Below are positions 44,952 to 54,421 of a stretch of DNA of 64,000 bases, piece by piece. The notes under the pieces were generated by a model, which worked only from the letters and a program-made list of their open reading frames with translations, made no database searches and was not told where the DNA came from. The DNA comes from an uncultured Bacteroidia bacterium (lineage in GTDB: Bacteria > Bacteroidota > Bacteroidia > NS11-12g > UBA9320). The stretch is from assembly GCA_943789165.1 (NCBI GenBank), contig CALSTB010000005.1, forward strand, positions 789,827-853,826. The letters run 5' to 3'. Position numbers and translations under genes: made by a program. Position 1 is the stretch's first letter. Every line of letters starts with the position of its first letter.

Positions 44952-45353
44952 ATGCATTATACAAAAAACTCCGTCCTACAAGAGAAAAGCTTTGTGTTTG
45001 TAAAAACCGTTGTAAACCAGGTAAGAGAAATACAATCCAAACACAAAGAGTTTGTACTCAGCAAACAGTTGTTACGATCAGGAACGGCAGTAGGCGCCCT
45101 AGTTTCAGAAGCAGAATTTGGCCAGAGTCGTGCAGATTTTATTCATAAAATGTCGATTGCATTAAAAGAAGCTAATGAAACGAAATACTGGTTAAAACTG
45201 TTGCATGAAACTAAGTACATTGATAAACCAATTTTCGACTCTGTATTAAATGATTGCACTGAAATCATTAAAATGCTTGTGTCTAGTATTAATACGTCGA
45301 AGAAAAACTTGGAAAAGGAATCGGTTTTAGTGAAAAACGATTCCTTTCAGTGA
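44952..45353 (+). CDS. Four-helix-bundle protein, 23S rRNA intervening-sequence (IVS/S23) family
   Basis: From the ATG at 44952 this is a 133-residue all-helical protein; the frame is open back to a TTG at 44913. The pattern SKQLLRSGTAVGALVSEAEF then RADFIHKMSIALKEANETKYWL is typical of the IVS family. Related ORFs lie in intervening sequences of 23S rRNA genes, but most members are free-standing and of unknown function; the fold also resembles the Avd accessory protein of diversity-generating retroelements. No rRNA or reverse transcriptase lies near. The stop codon lies inside a 34-bp repeat, another copy of which lies 107 bp before the ATG, and inverted copies follow downstream. The protein starts and ends with low-complexity charged sequence. 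Confidence 0.85.
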   Translation: MHYTKNSVLQEKSFVFVKTVVNQVREIQSKHKEFVLSKQLLRSGTAVGALVSEAEFGQSRADFIHKMSIALKEANETKYWLKLLHETKYIDKPIFDSVLNDCTEIIKMLVSSINTSKKNLEKESVLVKNDSFQ

Positions 45354-45382
45354 AAAACTAAAAATGAAAAGTGAACAGTATT
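45349..45382 (+). repeat. 34-bp GTGAAAA-rich repeat, right direct copy
   Basis: This direct copy of the unit at 44812-44845 (31 of 34 identical) contains the TGA stop of the four-helix-bundle gene. A partial unit, TTTTAGTGAAAAACGA, precedes it at about 45325-45340 inside the coding end. Confidence 0.85.
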
Positions 45383-45484
45383 GTTCGATGTTGTAGTATC
45401 TATGAAATCCAAAATGAAGTAGATTGGCATTGGAACTTACAAAACGTATTCAAATGAACTTTAGCCAAAAAATTACCTTAATTT

Positions 45485-45547
45485 TTCACTATTAGTTTTT
45501 CACTATTCACTAAAATCCATTTTTCACTTTTCGTTTTTCACTTTTCG
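45485..45547 (-). repeat. Inverted GTGAAAA-type repeats with a 14-bp tandem duplication
   Basis: On the minus strand this tract reads as several AGTGAAAAA units. Positions 45485-45505 are the inverted counterpart of 44811-44831 (20 of 21 matching). At 45520-45533 and 45534-45547 the 14-mer TTTTTCACTTTTCG occurs twice in exact tandem. Together with the left copy it frames an about 740-bp unit around the four-helix-bundle gene. Confidence 0.85.
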
Positions 45548-45550
45548 TTG

Positions 45551-45571
45551 AACAACCGCCTTGCGGTTGTT
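45551..45571. repeat. Perfect 9-bp stem hairpin at the edge of the repeat tract
   Basis: AACAACCGC (45551-45559) pairs perfectly with GCGGTTGTT (45563-45571) around a 3-nt loop. There is no T-run on either side, so it is not a typical terminator. It marks the outer end of the repeat-rich unit. Confidence 0.8.
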
Positions 45572-45658
45572 GCACAACTTGTTTATAAGTAACGCACTAT
45601 CCACACTACATTACAACACCATATTTCTATTTTCGGAAGTTGTATTAATCCTAATATT

Positions 45659-47518
45659 TTGGCTGAAAACATTATCTATAACGAAGACAGTATTAAGTCC
45701 CTTGACTGGCGTGAACACATACGGTTACGTCCAGGGATGTACATCGGTAAATTAGGGAATGGTGCTGCTGCCGACGATGGTATTTATGTATTGCTAAAAG
45801 AAATTCTTGACAACTCAATTGATGAGTTTGTCATGGGAAATGGCAATAAAATTGAAATCGAAATCGATCAAAAGCAAGTGCGCATCCGGGATTATGGCCG
45901 TGGTATTCCATTGGGTAAGGTGATTGACTGTGTCTCAAAAATTAATACCGGTGGTAAATACGACTCCAAAGCGTTTCAAAAATCAGTTGGACTAAACGGT
46001 GTGGGAACCAAAGCAGTAAACGCACTGTCCGAAAACTTTAGGGTTCAGTCGTTTCGTGATGGCATGTCGAAATTGGTGGACTTCGAATATGGTGTTCTTA
46101 CCAATGAAGAAGACATAAAGACTGACGAGCCTAATGGCACATTCACTTCGTTTACAGCAGACTCTGGGGTGTTTAAGAACTACAAGTTCATTAATGATTT
46201 TGTCGAAAATCAAATCTGGAACTACGTATACCTAAACGCTGGTCTCAGTATATTCTTCAACGGCAAAAAATACTTTTCAAAAAATGGTCTCTTAGATTTA
46301 TTGACAAGAAAGTCAAACGAAGATCAATTACGTTACCCAATCATACATTTAAAAGGTGACGATATTGAACTGGCTTTAACTCATGACAGTCATTACGGTG
46401 AAGACTATTACAGTTTTGTTAACGGTCAGCATACTACTCAAGGTGGAACGCATTTAAACGCGTATAAAGAAAGCTTGGTGCGCACACTCCGTGATTTTTA
46501 TGGAAAGAACTTTGAACCAAGTGATATACGTGCTTCAATCGTAACAGCGATCAGTGTTCGGGTGCAAGAGCCTGTATTCGAATCACAAACAAAAACGAAA
46601 CTAGGAAGTACTGACATCGGACCTAATGGCCCTAGTATTAAGGCGTTTATCGGTGATTTTATCAAAACAGCTCTTGACAACTATCTCCACAGAAACCCCA
46701 AAACGGCAGAGGCAATACTCAAGCGTATTCAGCAGTCTGAGAGAGAACGCAAGGACATGGCAGGTGTACGTAAAATTGCGAAAGAGCGTGCTAAAAAAGC
46801 CAATTTACACAACAAGAAACTTAGAGATTGCAAGGTGCATTTAGACGACATGTCTAAAGAAGCTCGGTTAGACACCACCTTGTTTATAACAGAGGGAGAT
46901 TCCGCCAGTGGTTCTATTACTAAGAGTCGGCGCGTGGACACACAGGCCGTTTTTAGTTTACGTGGAAAGCCACTGAACTGTTATGGTTTGAGTAAGAAAG
47001 TGGTGTATGAAAATGAAGAATTTAATTTGTTACAGCACGCCCTCAATATTGAAGAAGGACTTGAAAACTTACGATACAACAATGTTGTTATAGCAACTGA
47101 TGCCGACGTCGATGGCATGCACATTCGATTGCTGATGTTGACCTTCTTTTTGCAGTTCTTTCCTGACTTAGTGCGAGATGGACATGTGTACATCTTGGAT
47201 ACACCTTTGTTTAGGGTACGGAACAAAAAAGAAACCATTTACTGTTATAGTGATCAGGAGCGTGTGGATGCGATCAACAAACTGTCGAATCCTGAAATAA
47301 CACGATTTAAAGGTTTGGGTGAAATATCGCCAGACGAGTTTGGGAATTTCATTGGTGAGAACATTCGATTAGAACCTATCATCTTAAATGAAGAAACCTC
47401 TATTCCAAAGTTGTTAGAATACTTTATGGGCAAGAACACACCTGAAAGACAGGACTTTATCATCGAAAATTTAAAGATTGAATTAGACACGTTGGAAGAC
47501 GAAATGCAGGCAGCTTAA
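45659..47518 (+). CDS. parE: DNA topoisomerase IV subunit B (ParE)
   Basis: The 619-residue protein has the GHKL ATPase domain: [12 protein letters not shown], the Bergerat [22 protein letters not shown] and [14 protein letters not shown]. The transducer follows, then the TOPRIM domain with [10 protein letters not shown] and [17 protein letters not shown]. It ends without the insert seen in many GyrB, fitting a Bacteroidota ParE. The start is a TTG (45659), since the conserved N-terminus [20 protein letters not shown] needs it. A TATTTTG element overlaps that start and an imperfect -7 box lies at 45628. ParC follows 26 bp later. It decatenates sister chromosomes with ParC. Confidence 0.93.
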   Translation: MAENIIYNEDSIKSLDWREHIRLRPGMYIGKLGNGAAADDGIYVLLKEILDNSIDEFVMGNGNKIEIEIDQKQVRIRDYGRGIPLGKVIDCVSKINTGGKYDSKAFQKSVGLNGVGTKAVNALSENFRVQSFRDGMSKLVDFEYGVLTNEEDIKTDEPNGTFTSFTADSGVFKNYKFINDFVENQIWNYVYLNAGLSIFFNGKKYFSKNGLLDLLTRKSNEDQLRYPIIHLKGDDIELALTHDSHYGEDYYSFVNGQHTTQGGTHLNAYKESLVRTLRDFYGKNFEPSDIRASIVTAISVRVQEPVFESQTKTKLGSTDIGPNGPSIKAFIGDFIKTALDNYLHRNPKTAEAILKRIQQSERERKDMAGVRKIAKERAKKANLHNKKLRDCKVHLDDMSKEARLDTTLFITEGDSASGSITKSRRVDTQAVFSLRGKPLNCYGLSKKVVYENEEFNLLQHALNIEEGLENLRYNNVVIATDADVDGMHIRLLMLTFFLQFFPDLVRDGHVYILDTPLFRVRNKKETIYCYSDQERVDAINKLSNPEITRFKGLGEISPDEFGNFIGENIRLEPIILNEETSIPKLLEYFMGKNTPERQDFIIENLKIELDTLEDEMQAA

Positions 47519-47544
47519 CCGCATTGTGATACGATTAGAAGAAA

Positions 47545-50232
47545 ATGTCAGAAGAGAATAATTTAGAGAATCAACCAGGGAAGGAGGAAGCAACTGAACG
47601 TGCGCTTAAAGGCATGTACAAAGATTGGTTCCTCGACTACGCCTCATATGTAATACTTGAACGGGCAGTTCCGAACATTGAAGATGGCTTAAAGCCGGTT
47701 CAGCGACGGATTCTGCATAGCATGAAGGAAATGGATGATGGTCGGTACAACAAAGTAGCGAACATCATTGGTAACACCATGCAATACCACCCTCACGGTG
47801 ATGCGTCAATTGGGGATGCCATAGTCAACCTAGGTCAGAAAGATTTACTCATCGACACCCAAGGTAACTGGGGCGACATCCGAACAGGCGACCGAGCTGC
47901 GGCGCCACGATATATAGAAGCAAGACTTACCAAATTTGCATTAGAAGTCGCCTTTAACAAACAAACAACGAACTGGCAGAAGTCGTACGACGGTCGAAAA
48001 AATGAGCCGATTACGTTGCCAATGAAATTCCCTCTCCTACTCGCTCAAGGTGTAGAAGGAATTGCTGTAGGCTTGTCGACTAAAATAATGCCGCACAACT
48101 TTATTGAGTTGATAAACGGCAGTATTGCTGTACTAAAAGGCAAAACCACTAAGCTTTTACCAGATTTCCCGACAGGTGGTTTGGCCGATTTCTCAGATTA
48201 CAATTCTGGTCAGCGTGGTGGAAAAATCAAAGTACGTGCCCGCATTGCAGAGCAAGATAAAAAGACCATTCTGATTCAAGAAATCCCTTATGGTCAGACA
48301 ACTACGTCAGTCATTGACAGCATCATCAAAGCAAATGATAAGGGTAAAATAAAAATCAAAAAAGTGGTAGACAATACCGCTAAGGAGTTAGAGATTGAAG
48401 TTCATTTGGCTCCTGGTATCTCTGCAGACAAAACGATTGATGCCTTATATGCCTTTACCAATTGTGAGGTATCTATTAGTCCGAATGCCTGTGTGATTGT
48501 CGACAACAAGCCACACTTCTTGTCAGTCGATGAAATTCTAAGGATAAACACCGAAAACACACGAGACCTGTTGCGACAGGAGCTTGAAATAAAACGTGGA
48601 GAGTTAGAAGAGAAATGGCATTTTAGCTCGTTAGAGAAAATATTCATTGAGGAAAGAATCTACCGCGACATCGAAGAAGAAACAACTTGGGAAGGCGTTC
48701 TTTCGGCTATTGACAAAGGGCTTGAACCTTTTAAGAAATTATTAAAACGAGAGGTAACTCAAGATGACATCGTTCGCTTAACAGAGATAAAGATTAAGCG
48801 AATTAGTAAGTTCGATTCATTCAAGGCGGACGAAATATTAAAAGGTATTGAAGATGAATTGGCAGAAGTCAATCACCACCTTGAGAATTTAACAGACTAT
48901 GCCATCGCCTATTTCCAAAACCTACTGAAGAAATATGGTAAGGGAAAAGAACGATTAACTGAGGAGCGACAATTTGGGGATATCCAGGCTGCCGTAGTGG
49001 CCGTGGCAAACGAAAAGCTATATGCCAACCTTGATGAAGGTTTCGTTGGGACTGGCTTAAAGAAAGACACGTATATCAGCGATTGTTCAGATATCGACGA
49101 CATCATTGTATTTACCGCTGATGGAAATTATACCGTAAGCAAGGTGTCTGCCAAAGCGTTTTTTGGTAAAAACATCATTCATGTATCCGTTTGGAGAAAA
49201 GGCGATGATCGAAAGGTGTACAACTGTGTCTATACCGACGGTAAGACCAACAAAACATTCGCAAAACGTTTCAATGTAAACTCCATTACTAGAGACAAAC
49301 CCTATAATGTGGGCAAAAACGACCAATCGAAGGTGCAATACTTTAGTGCAAACCCAAATGGTGAAGCTGAGTTAGTCACTGTGTATTTACACGGATTGGC
49401 AAAAGCCCGTAAAAAGGTATTTGACTTCGATTTTTCTGAGTTGGCGATTAAAGGCCGTGGTTCTCAAGGGAATACGGTTAGTAAATATCGTTTACGCAAG
49501 GTTGAATTAAAACAAAAAGGAAAGTCGACTATTGGCGGGCGAGACATTTGGTACGAATCTGCCATTGGAAGGTTAAACGTGGATGAAAGAGGTGTATTGT
49601 TGGGTAGTTTCCAAACAGATGACTTGATTCTAGTAATCTATCACTCTGGCGATTATCAGTTAACCAGTCATGAACTCACCAACCATTATGACCCTAAAGA
49701 CGTGATGGTTATTGAGAAATTTAATCCTAACAAGGTGATTTCCGCTGTGCATTATGATGCCAAGCAAAAAACACATTATGTCAAACGTTTCCTAATAGAG
49801 ACGAGTACAGTCGGGAAGAAATTCTACTTCATTAATGAAGGTCGTAATTCAAATCTTGTTTATGCGTCAACCAAGCCGAATGCTACAATTCACTTGGTAA
49901 CAAAGAATGACAAAAAGGAAAAACAGGAAGAAGACATTGTTTTAAGAGACTTCATTGACACAAAAGGTTGGAAATCGACTGGTAATAAATTAACGTATGA
50001 CCAATTTGTAAAACTGTCTGATGTCGAGGTTCCAGTTGAAGAGGTTGAAGAGCCAGAAAATGGCTTAGTGATTGAATCAAATGAAGAAGTGGCCGAGACC
50101 AAAGAAGATACAACAACAACTGTAACTGAGACGCCTAAAGATTCTGATGAGCAGGTCGAGGAGAAGTCAGAAAAAAAGACAGACGATAAAGGAAAAACAT
50201 TCACCTCTGGTGATCAAATAAACTTACTGTAA
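47545..50232 (+). CDS. parC: DNA topoisomerase IV subunit A (ParC)
   Basis: The 895-residue protein has the breakage-reunion domain with HPHGDASIGDAIVNLGQ and catalytic tyrosine Y123 in AAAPRYIEARL. The degenerate C-terminal propeller lacks a clear GyrA-box, unlike the gyrA product at 5783. The final about 75 residues are rich in E, T and K. It starts 26 bp after parE and shares one base (TAATG) with the methyltransferase gene that follows. ParC/ParE unlink daughter chromosomes; Bacteroidota ParC is longer than the E. coli protein (752). Confidence 0.94.
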   Translation: MSEENNLENQPGKEEATERALKGMYKDWFLDYASYVILERAVPNIEDGLKPVQRRILHSMKEMDDGRYNKVANIIGNTMQYHPHGDASIGDAIVNLGQKDLLIDTQGNWGDIRTGDRAAAPRYIEARLTKFALEVAFNKQTTNWQKSYDGRKNEPITLPMKFPLLLAQGVEGIAVGLSTKIMPHNFIELINGSIAVLKGKTTKLLPDFPTGGLADFSDYNSGQRGGKIKVRARIAEQDKKTILIQEIPYGQTTTSVIDSIIKANDKGKIKIKKVVDNTAKELEIEVHLAPGISADKTIDALYAFTNCEVSISPNACVIVDNKPHFLSVDEILRINTENTRDLLRQELEIKRGELEEKWHFSSLEKIFIEERIYRDIEEETTWEGVLSAIDKGLEPFKKLLKREVTQDDIVRLTEIKIKRISKFDSFKADEILKGIEDELAEVNHHLENLTDYAIAYFQNLLKKYGKGKERLTEERQFGDIQAAVVAVANEKLYANLDEGFVGTGLKKDTYISDCSDIDDIIVFTADGNYTVSKVSAKAFFGKNIIHVSVWRKGDDRKVYNCVYTDGKTNKTFAKRFNVNSITRDKPYNVGKNDQSKVQYFSANPNGEAELVTVYLHGLAKARKKVFDFDFSELAIKGRGSQGNTVSKYRLRKVELKQKGKSTIGGRDIWYESAIGRLNVDERGVLLGSFQTDDLILVIYHSGDYQLTSHELTNHYDPKDVMVIEKFNPNKVISAVHYDAKQKTHYVKRFLIETSTVGKKFYFINEGRNSNLVYASTKPNATIHLVTKNDKKEKQEEDIVLRDFIDTKGWKSTGNKLTYDQFVKLSDVEVPVEEVEEPENGLVIESNEEVAETKEDTTTTVTETPKDSDEQVEEKSEKKTDDKGKTFTSGDQINLL

Positions 50233-50933
50233 TGTCAGAAGACAAGGTTGTACCCATTTCCATTCCAGGAATTCACCAGGCGTTTTGGCCATATTTTGTT
50301 GAGAACACCAAGGGTGAAAAGATTAAAGTGTTGGATTGCGGTGCTGGACACGGCGCGTTTACCAAGAAACTGTTTGAAGATGGTTACGACGTTTCAGCGT
50401 GTGACTTGTTTCCAGAAATCTTCTATTATGATAAGGTTGAATGTAAAAAGGCAGATGTTACGGCAAAGCTTCCGTATGATGACAATTCATTCGATGCCAT
50501 TGTGGCCATGGAAATCATGGAGCACATACAAGATCATGAGGTTTTCTTTAATGAAGCCAACCGAATACTAAAACAAGGAGGATCTGTATATATCTCTACC
50601 CCTAATGTATTGAGCCTAAAATCTCGGATTCGATTTATGTTCACCGGTTTTTTTTATAGCTTTAAGCCTTTAGAAATCACCAATTACGATGGACTACAAC
50701 ACGTAGCTTCTTTGACTTTAGATCAGTATGATTATTTGGCAGTAAAACGTGGATTTAAGCGAGCAACGTTTTCTTACGATAAGAGACAAACAACGTCTCT
50801 ACTGTTGTTAATACTGTATCCATTCTTATGGCTAATGTCTATAATCAAAAAGACTGGTAGTTTCCACAATCAACTGAATTTACTGACTGGAAGAATCATT
50901 TTTCTAAAATATCAAAAAACATCTTCGATTTAG
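50232..50933 (+). CDS. Class I SAM-dependent methyltransferase
   Basis: The 233-residue protein has motif I VLDCGAGHGAFTKKL, an acidic motif II VSACDLFPEI, PYDDNSFDAIVAMEIMEHIQD and GGSVYISTPNVLSLKSR. These are typical of UbiE/COQ5-like methyltransferases, often acting on small molecules or envelope lipids and sugars. Two hydrophobic stretches near the C-terminus (LLLLILYPFLWLMSI) suggest a membrane association. Its ATG overlaps the parC stop, so translation is probably coupled although no functional link to topoisomerase IV is obvious. Confidence 0.85.
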   Translation: MSEDKVVPISIPGIHQAFWPYFVENTKGEKIKVLDCGAGHGAFTKKLFEDGYDVSACDLFPEIFYYDKVECKKADVTAKLPYDDNSFDAIVAMEIMEHIQDHEVFFNEANRILKQGGSVYISTPNVLSLKSRIRFMFTGFFYSFKPLEITNYDGLQHVASLTLDQYDYLAVKRGFKRATFSYDKRQTTSLLLLILYPFLWLMSIIKKTGSFHNQLNLLTGRIIFLKYQKTSSI

Positions 50934-51138
50934 CACAAATGAGTGCAAGATTTAGTCGCTTGCGACAAGTCTCCTGTGTTGTCCTATTTTACAATTAACG
51001 GCACAGATTTACCTATTCAGAAAAAAAACGCAATTTTATTTAAAAAATAATTTTGAAGAGGATGTAGTGTCAAAAGCCGCGCTATACTTGCATAAACGCA
51101 CTGTTCGCCTTATAATTTATCATATTAATCTGGAAATA

Positions 51139-51167
51139 TTGTCATGGAAATGTTGACTTTATATTTA
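51139..51167 (+). promoter_or_regulatory. Promoter of the SusC/SusD operon (TTG-N18-TATATTTA)
   Basis: A -33 TTG at 51139-51141 and a -7 TATATTTA at 51160-51167 are 18 nt apart; the same -7 variant is used upstream of mlaE. The box ends 38 nt before the SusC ATG. The rest of the 272-bp gap holds an AT-rich tract, a second imperfect box TATACTTG (51083-51090) and no gene. Confidence 0.5.
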
Positions 51168-51205
51168 TTTAACGTTTAATTCACGGTGTAATTAAGTATA
51201 ACAGT

Positions 51206-54200
51206 ATGAAATTAAAACTTTACAAGTATCTACTTGCTGTTACTGCTGTGTGTTTAGCTCACTTTTCCTATGGTCAAAGAGCTGTTTCCGGAACAGTAAC
51301 AACACTTGATGGCAACATTCCTCTTGAAGGAGTAAGTGTCTTGGTTACAGACACAGATGTTGCAACGGCAACCACCTCAGATGGAAAGTATTCTATTACA
51401 GTGCCAGCTGGGAAAAATGAACTCCAATTCCTTTTCGTAGGTTTCGAAACTGAAACCGTAACATTAACAGCCAGCGACGTTGTCAACGTCACTATGACTG
51501 AAGCCTTACTTGACTTAGGCGAAACAGTTGTAACAGCTATTGGTGTAAAGAAAGAGGTAAAATCACTTGGTTTCTCCGTGACTCAAGTAAAAGCCAAAGA
51601 GCTTACTGAGTCGGGTGAACGAAGCATCTTAAACTCCTTACAAGGAAAAGTTGCTGGGGTAAACATCTCCCAGAGTTCAACGGATCCAGGAGCATCGACT
51701 AGAATTCTTATTCGTGGTATCAGTTCGATGACACAGGGTAACCAACCTTTGTTTGTTATTGATGGTGTACCTATGACGAATGCGAGTATCAACTCAACTT
51801 CTACTGATGGATCAGGAGGAGGAGATGCGTTAAACGCTGGTTACGATTTCGGTAACAGTGCCAACGCAGTAAACCCAGAGGATGTTGAATCAATGAACAT
51901 TTTGAAAGGTTCGGCAGCAACAGCTCTTTACGGTTCTCGTGCGGCGAATGGTGCAATCATTATTACAACTAAGAAATCAGGTTTCGCTGCCCCAGGTCAA
52001 AAGAAGAGATTTGGTGTATCGTACTCAGGTAACTACACATTCTCAAGAATCCTGAGAGCGCCTAACTTCCAAACTCAGTTTGGGCAAGGTTGGGACGGAA
52101 ACAACTGGTTAGATGAAAATGGATCTTGGGGACCGGAATATGATGGTTCAGACAGAGTATGGGGTCGAGTAGTAGACAACTCTCAGTTGTTGAAAGCCTA
52201 CAACCCAATTGAAGACAACTTGAAAAACTTCTTCGAAACAGGAGTTGCGCGAAACAACCACATCTCATTAAGTGGAGGTGACGACAAATCAAGTTTCTAC
52301 TTGTCATTTGCCAATTTCGAACAAGATGGTATCATGCCAACAGACGTAGATAATTTCAAAAGAAATACAATTGCCTTACGTGGGTCTAGAAAAGTAGGAT
52401 GGTTAACCCTATCTAGTTCTATGAATTACGCTGCTACAAAAAATAGTTTCGTACCAACAGGACAAGGAGGAACGGTAATCAATAACTTGATGCAAATTCC
52501 AGGTGATATTAAAATCACTGACATGGAAGATTACAATGCTAAGTTCTACGATGTAGAAACGTACTTTACGGCTTACGGTGTAACCAACCCATATTTCAGC
52601 ATCAATGAAAACAGCAACACGTCTAATACAGATAAGTTGTTTGGTAACGTACAGGCTACGGCAAAAATTAAAAATCACTGGAACCTATTATATCGCTTTG
52701 GATATGATCTGAACTTCTCAAATTCTGATATCTATAGAGCTATCTTATTACCAGAAGGTGTAAACAGTGGTAGTGTGGATGACCCTGGATTTGTAAGTAA
52801 TTATAAATACAATGCAAACCAATTCAACCACGATGTATTGTTAAGCTACGAAAACAAGCTGAACGAAGACTTAAGCTTTAACGGCTTTGTTGGACTTAAC
52901 GTAAACGAAAGAACCACTAGCGCTTTATACTCTAGTGTTACAGGATTAGACATTGCTGGATTCTACAACTTGAAAAACAGTTCATCTACTCCAATTGTAA
53001 ACCAATCCAACACAACACGTCGTTTAATTGGTACCTTCATGCAAGGTACATTTGATTACAAAGGCTACATGTTCTTAAACTTAGGTATACGAAGAGATGC
53101 CTCTTCTACCCTACCACAAGAAAGCAATACATTTACGTATCCATCAGCTAACTTAAGTTGGATCTTCTCTGAATTCTTATCTAAGCAAGCTCAGAAAACA
53201 TTAAACTTTGCTAAGTTAAGAGTGGGTATTGGTCAAACAGGTAATGACGCACCCGTGTACATTACAAAGCCTGTTTATGTAGCAGGTTCTATCGATCAGC
53301 CGTTTAGAGAATACCTATTCCCTATTCCAGGCGGTATCAACGGTTTTGAAGTTGGGAATACATTAGGTAACCCAGGTCTTCAGCCTGAGATTACAACTGA
53401 GATCGAAATTGGTGGTGATTTAAGGTTCTTGAACCACAGGTTAATCATCGACGCAACTTACTACAAGCGTAATACAAAAGACCAAATCTTTGTTGTGCCA
53501 TTATCTCCAGCATCTGGTTATTCAAGTCAATATGCCAACGTTGCGGAAGTTGAAAACAAAGGTTTAGAGCTTTTAATCACAGGTAGAATCATTAAGTCAG
53601 ATAAGAGAAGTGGTTTCAACTGGACGTCTTCATTTAACTTCACTAACAACAGAAACAAGGTAGTTTCATTGGCTGATGGAGTTGATAAATTCTCACTTGG
53701 AGGTCTTTCAACTGTTGGATATTTCGCAGTAGAAGGTGAACCAATTGGTGTATTTGAAGGTAGCGTTGCTAAAACTGTTATGGTGAATGGTGAAGAAAAA
53801 ACTGTTGTAGACGCAAACGGAGTACCTGTTGCCTCAACAGAAAAAGAATACTATGGTAACTCACAATATGATTACATCATGGGATTCTCTAACAACTTCA
53901 CTTGGAAAGGTTTTGGCTTAGGCTTCAACTTTGACATTAGAAAAGGTGGATTGATGTTCTCAAGAACTTCAGACATCAGTCACTTTACTGGTAACAGTGT
54001 AAAAACTACTTACAACAACCGTAAGCCATTCATCGTTCCTGGTTCTGTTAATGAAATCGACAACGGAGACGGAACATTTAGCTATACTGAAAACTTAACT
54101 GCAGTAGATCCAGCACACATGGATGATTACCACAGAGCAGTTGCTTTTGACAGACAAAACGTAATCGATCAGTCGTTCATTAAACTTCGTGATCTAGTAA

Positions 54201-54421
54201 TTAGCTACAACATTCCAGCGAAGTATGCAGATAAAGTAAAAGCATACAACATGACGGTTAGTGTTGTTGGTAGAAACCTATTGTTATTTACACCTACAGA
54301 CAATCAGTTCATTGATCCTGAAGTAACGTCTTTCGGTACTGGTGTAGCAGCAGGTTTTGGAGAATTTAGTGCAAACCCAACGGCACGTTCAATTTCAATC
54401 GCTCTTAGAGCTAATTTTTAA
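51206..54421 (+). CDS. SusC/RagA-family TonB-dependent outer membrane transporter
   Basis: The 1071-residue protein has a signal peptide (ending HFSYGQ) and an N-terminal carboxypeptidase D-like domain with VSGTVTTLDGNIPLEGVSV and SDGKYSITVP (about 25-100). A TonB-dependent plug follows with LNSLQGKVAGVNISQSSTDP, ILIRGISSMTQGNQPLFVID and the segment GSAATALYGSRAANGAIIIT. A long beta-barrel ends in LRANF. The terminal Phe is the outer-membrane insertion signal. With the SusD lipoprotein it would import a large nutrient using TonB energy. No glycoside hydrolase is nearby. The stop overlaps the SusD start (TAATG). Confidence 0.95.
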   Translation: MKLKLYKYLLAVTAVCLAHFSYGQRAVSGTVTTLDGNIPLEGVSVLVTDTDVATATTSDGKYSITVPAGKNELQFLFVGFETETVTLTASDVVNVTMTEALLDLGETVVTAIGVKKEVKSLGFSVTQVKAKELTESGERSILNSLQGKVAGVNISQSSTDPGASTRILIRGISSMTQGNQPLFVIDGVPMTNASINSTSTDGSGGGDALNAGYDFGNSANAVNPEDVESMNILKGSAATALYGSRAANGAIIITTKKSGFAAPGQKKRFGVSYSGNYTFSRILRAPNFQTQFGQGWDGNNWLDENGSWGPEYDGSDRVWGRVVDNSQLLKAYNPIEDNLKNFFETGVARNNHISLSGGDDKSSFYLSFANFEQDGIMPTDVDNFKRNTIALRGSRKVGWLTLSSSMNYAATKNSFVPTGQGGTVINNLMQIPGDIKITDMEDYNAKFYDVETYFTAYGVTNPYFSINENSNTSNTDKLFGNVQATAKIKNHWNLLYRFGYDLNFSNSDIYRAILLPEGVNSGSVDDPGFVSNYKYNANQFNHDVLLSYENKLNEDLSFNGFVGLNVNERTTSALYSSVTGLDIAGFYNLKNSSSTPIVNQSNTTRRLIGTFMQGTFDYKGYMFLNLGIRRDASSTLPQESNTFTYPSANLSWIFSEFLSKQAQKTLNFAKLRVGIGQTGNDAPVYITKPVYVAGSIDQPFREYLFPIPGGINGFEVGNTLGNPGLQPEITTEIEIGGDLRFLNHRLIIDATYYKRNTKDQIFVVPLSPASGYSSQYANVAEVENKGLELLITGRIIKSDKRSGFNWTSSFNFTNNRNKVVSLADGVDKFSLGGLSTVGYFAVEGEPIGVFEGSVAKTVMVNGEEKTVVDANGVPVASTEKEYYGNSQYDYIMGFSNNFTWKGFGLGFNFDIRKGGLMFSRTSDISHFTGNSVKTTYNNRKPFIVPGSVNEIDNGDGTFSYTENLTAVDPAHMDDYHRAVAFDRQNVIDQSFIKLRDLVISYNIPAKYADKVKAYNMTVSVVGRNLLLFTPTDNQFIDPEVTSFGTGVAAGFGEFSANPTARSISIALRANF

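Larger units (their letters stand above)
45383..45658. other. Gene-free gap between the four-helix-bundle cassette and parE
   Basis: With the preceding repeat copy this is a gene-free stretch of about 305 bp. It holds inverted GTGAAAA-type repeats (45485-45547), a 9-bp hairpin (45551-45571) and a possible -7-like box TATTTTCG at 45628-45635 upstream of parE. No tRNA-like fold or plausible ORF was seen. Confidence 0.6.

Noticed and set aside
44812-45547. CRISPR array
   Set aside because: The GTGAAAA-rich repeats are few, irregularly spaced, in both orientations and overlap a coding end. No regular spacers or cas genes are present.
50955-50966. GTCGCTTGCGAC palindrome after the methyltransferase gene as a terminator
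   Set aside because: The stem is only 5 bp with a 2-nt loop and no T-run, so it is not convincing as a terminator or operator.
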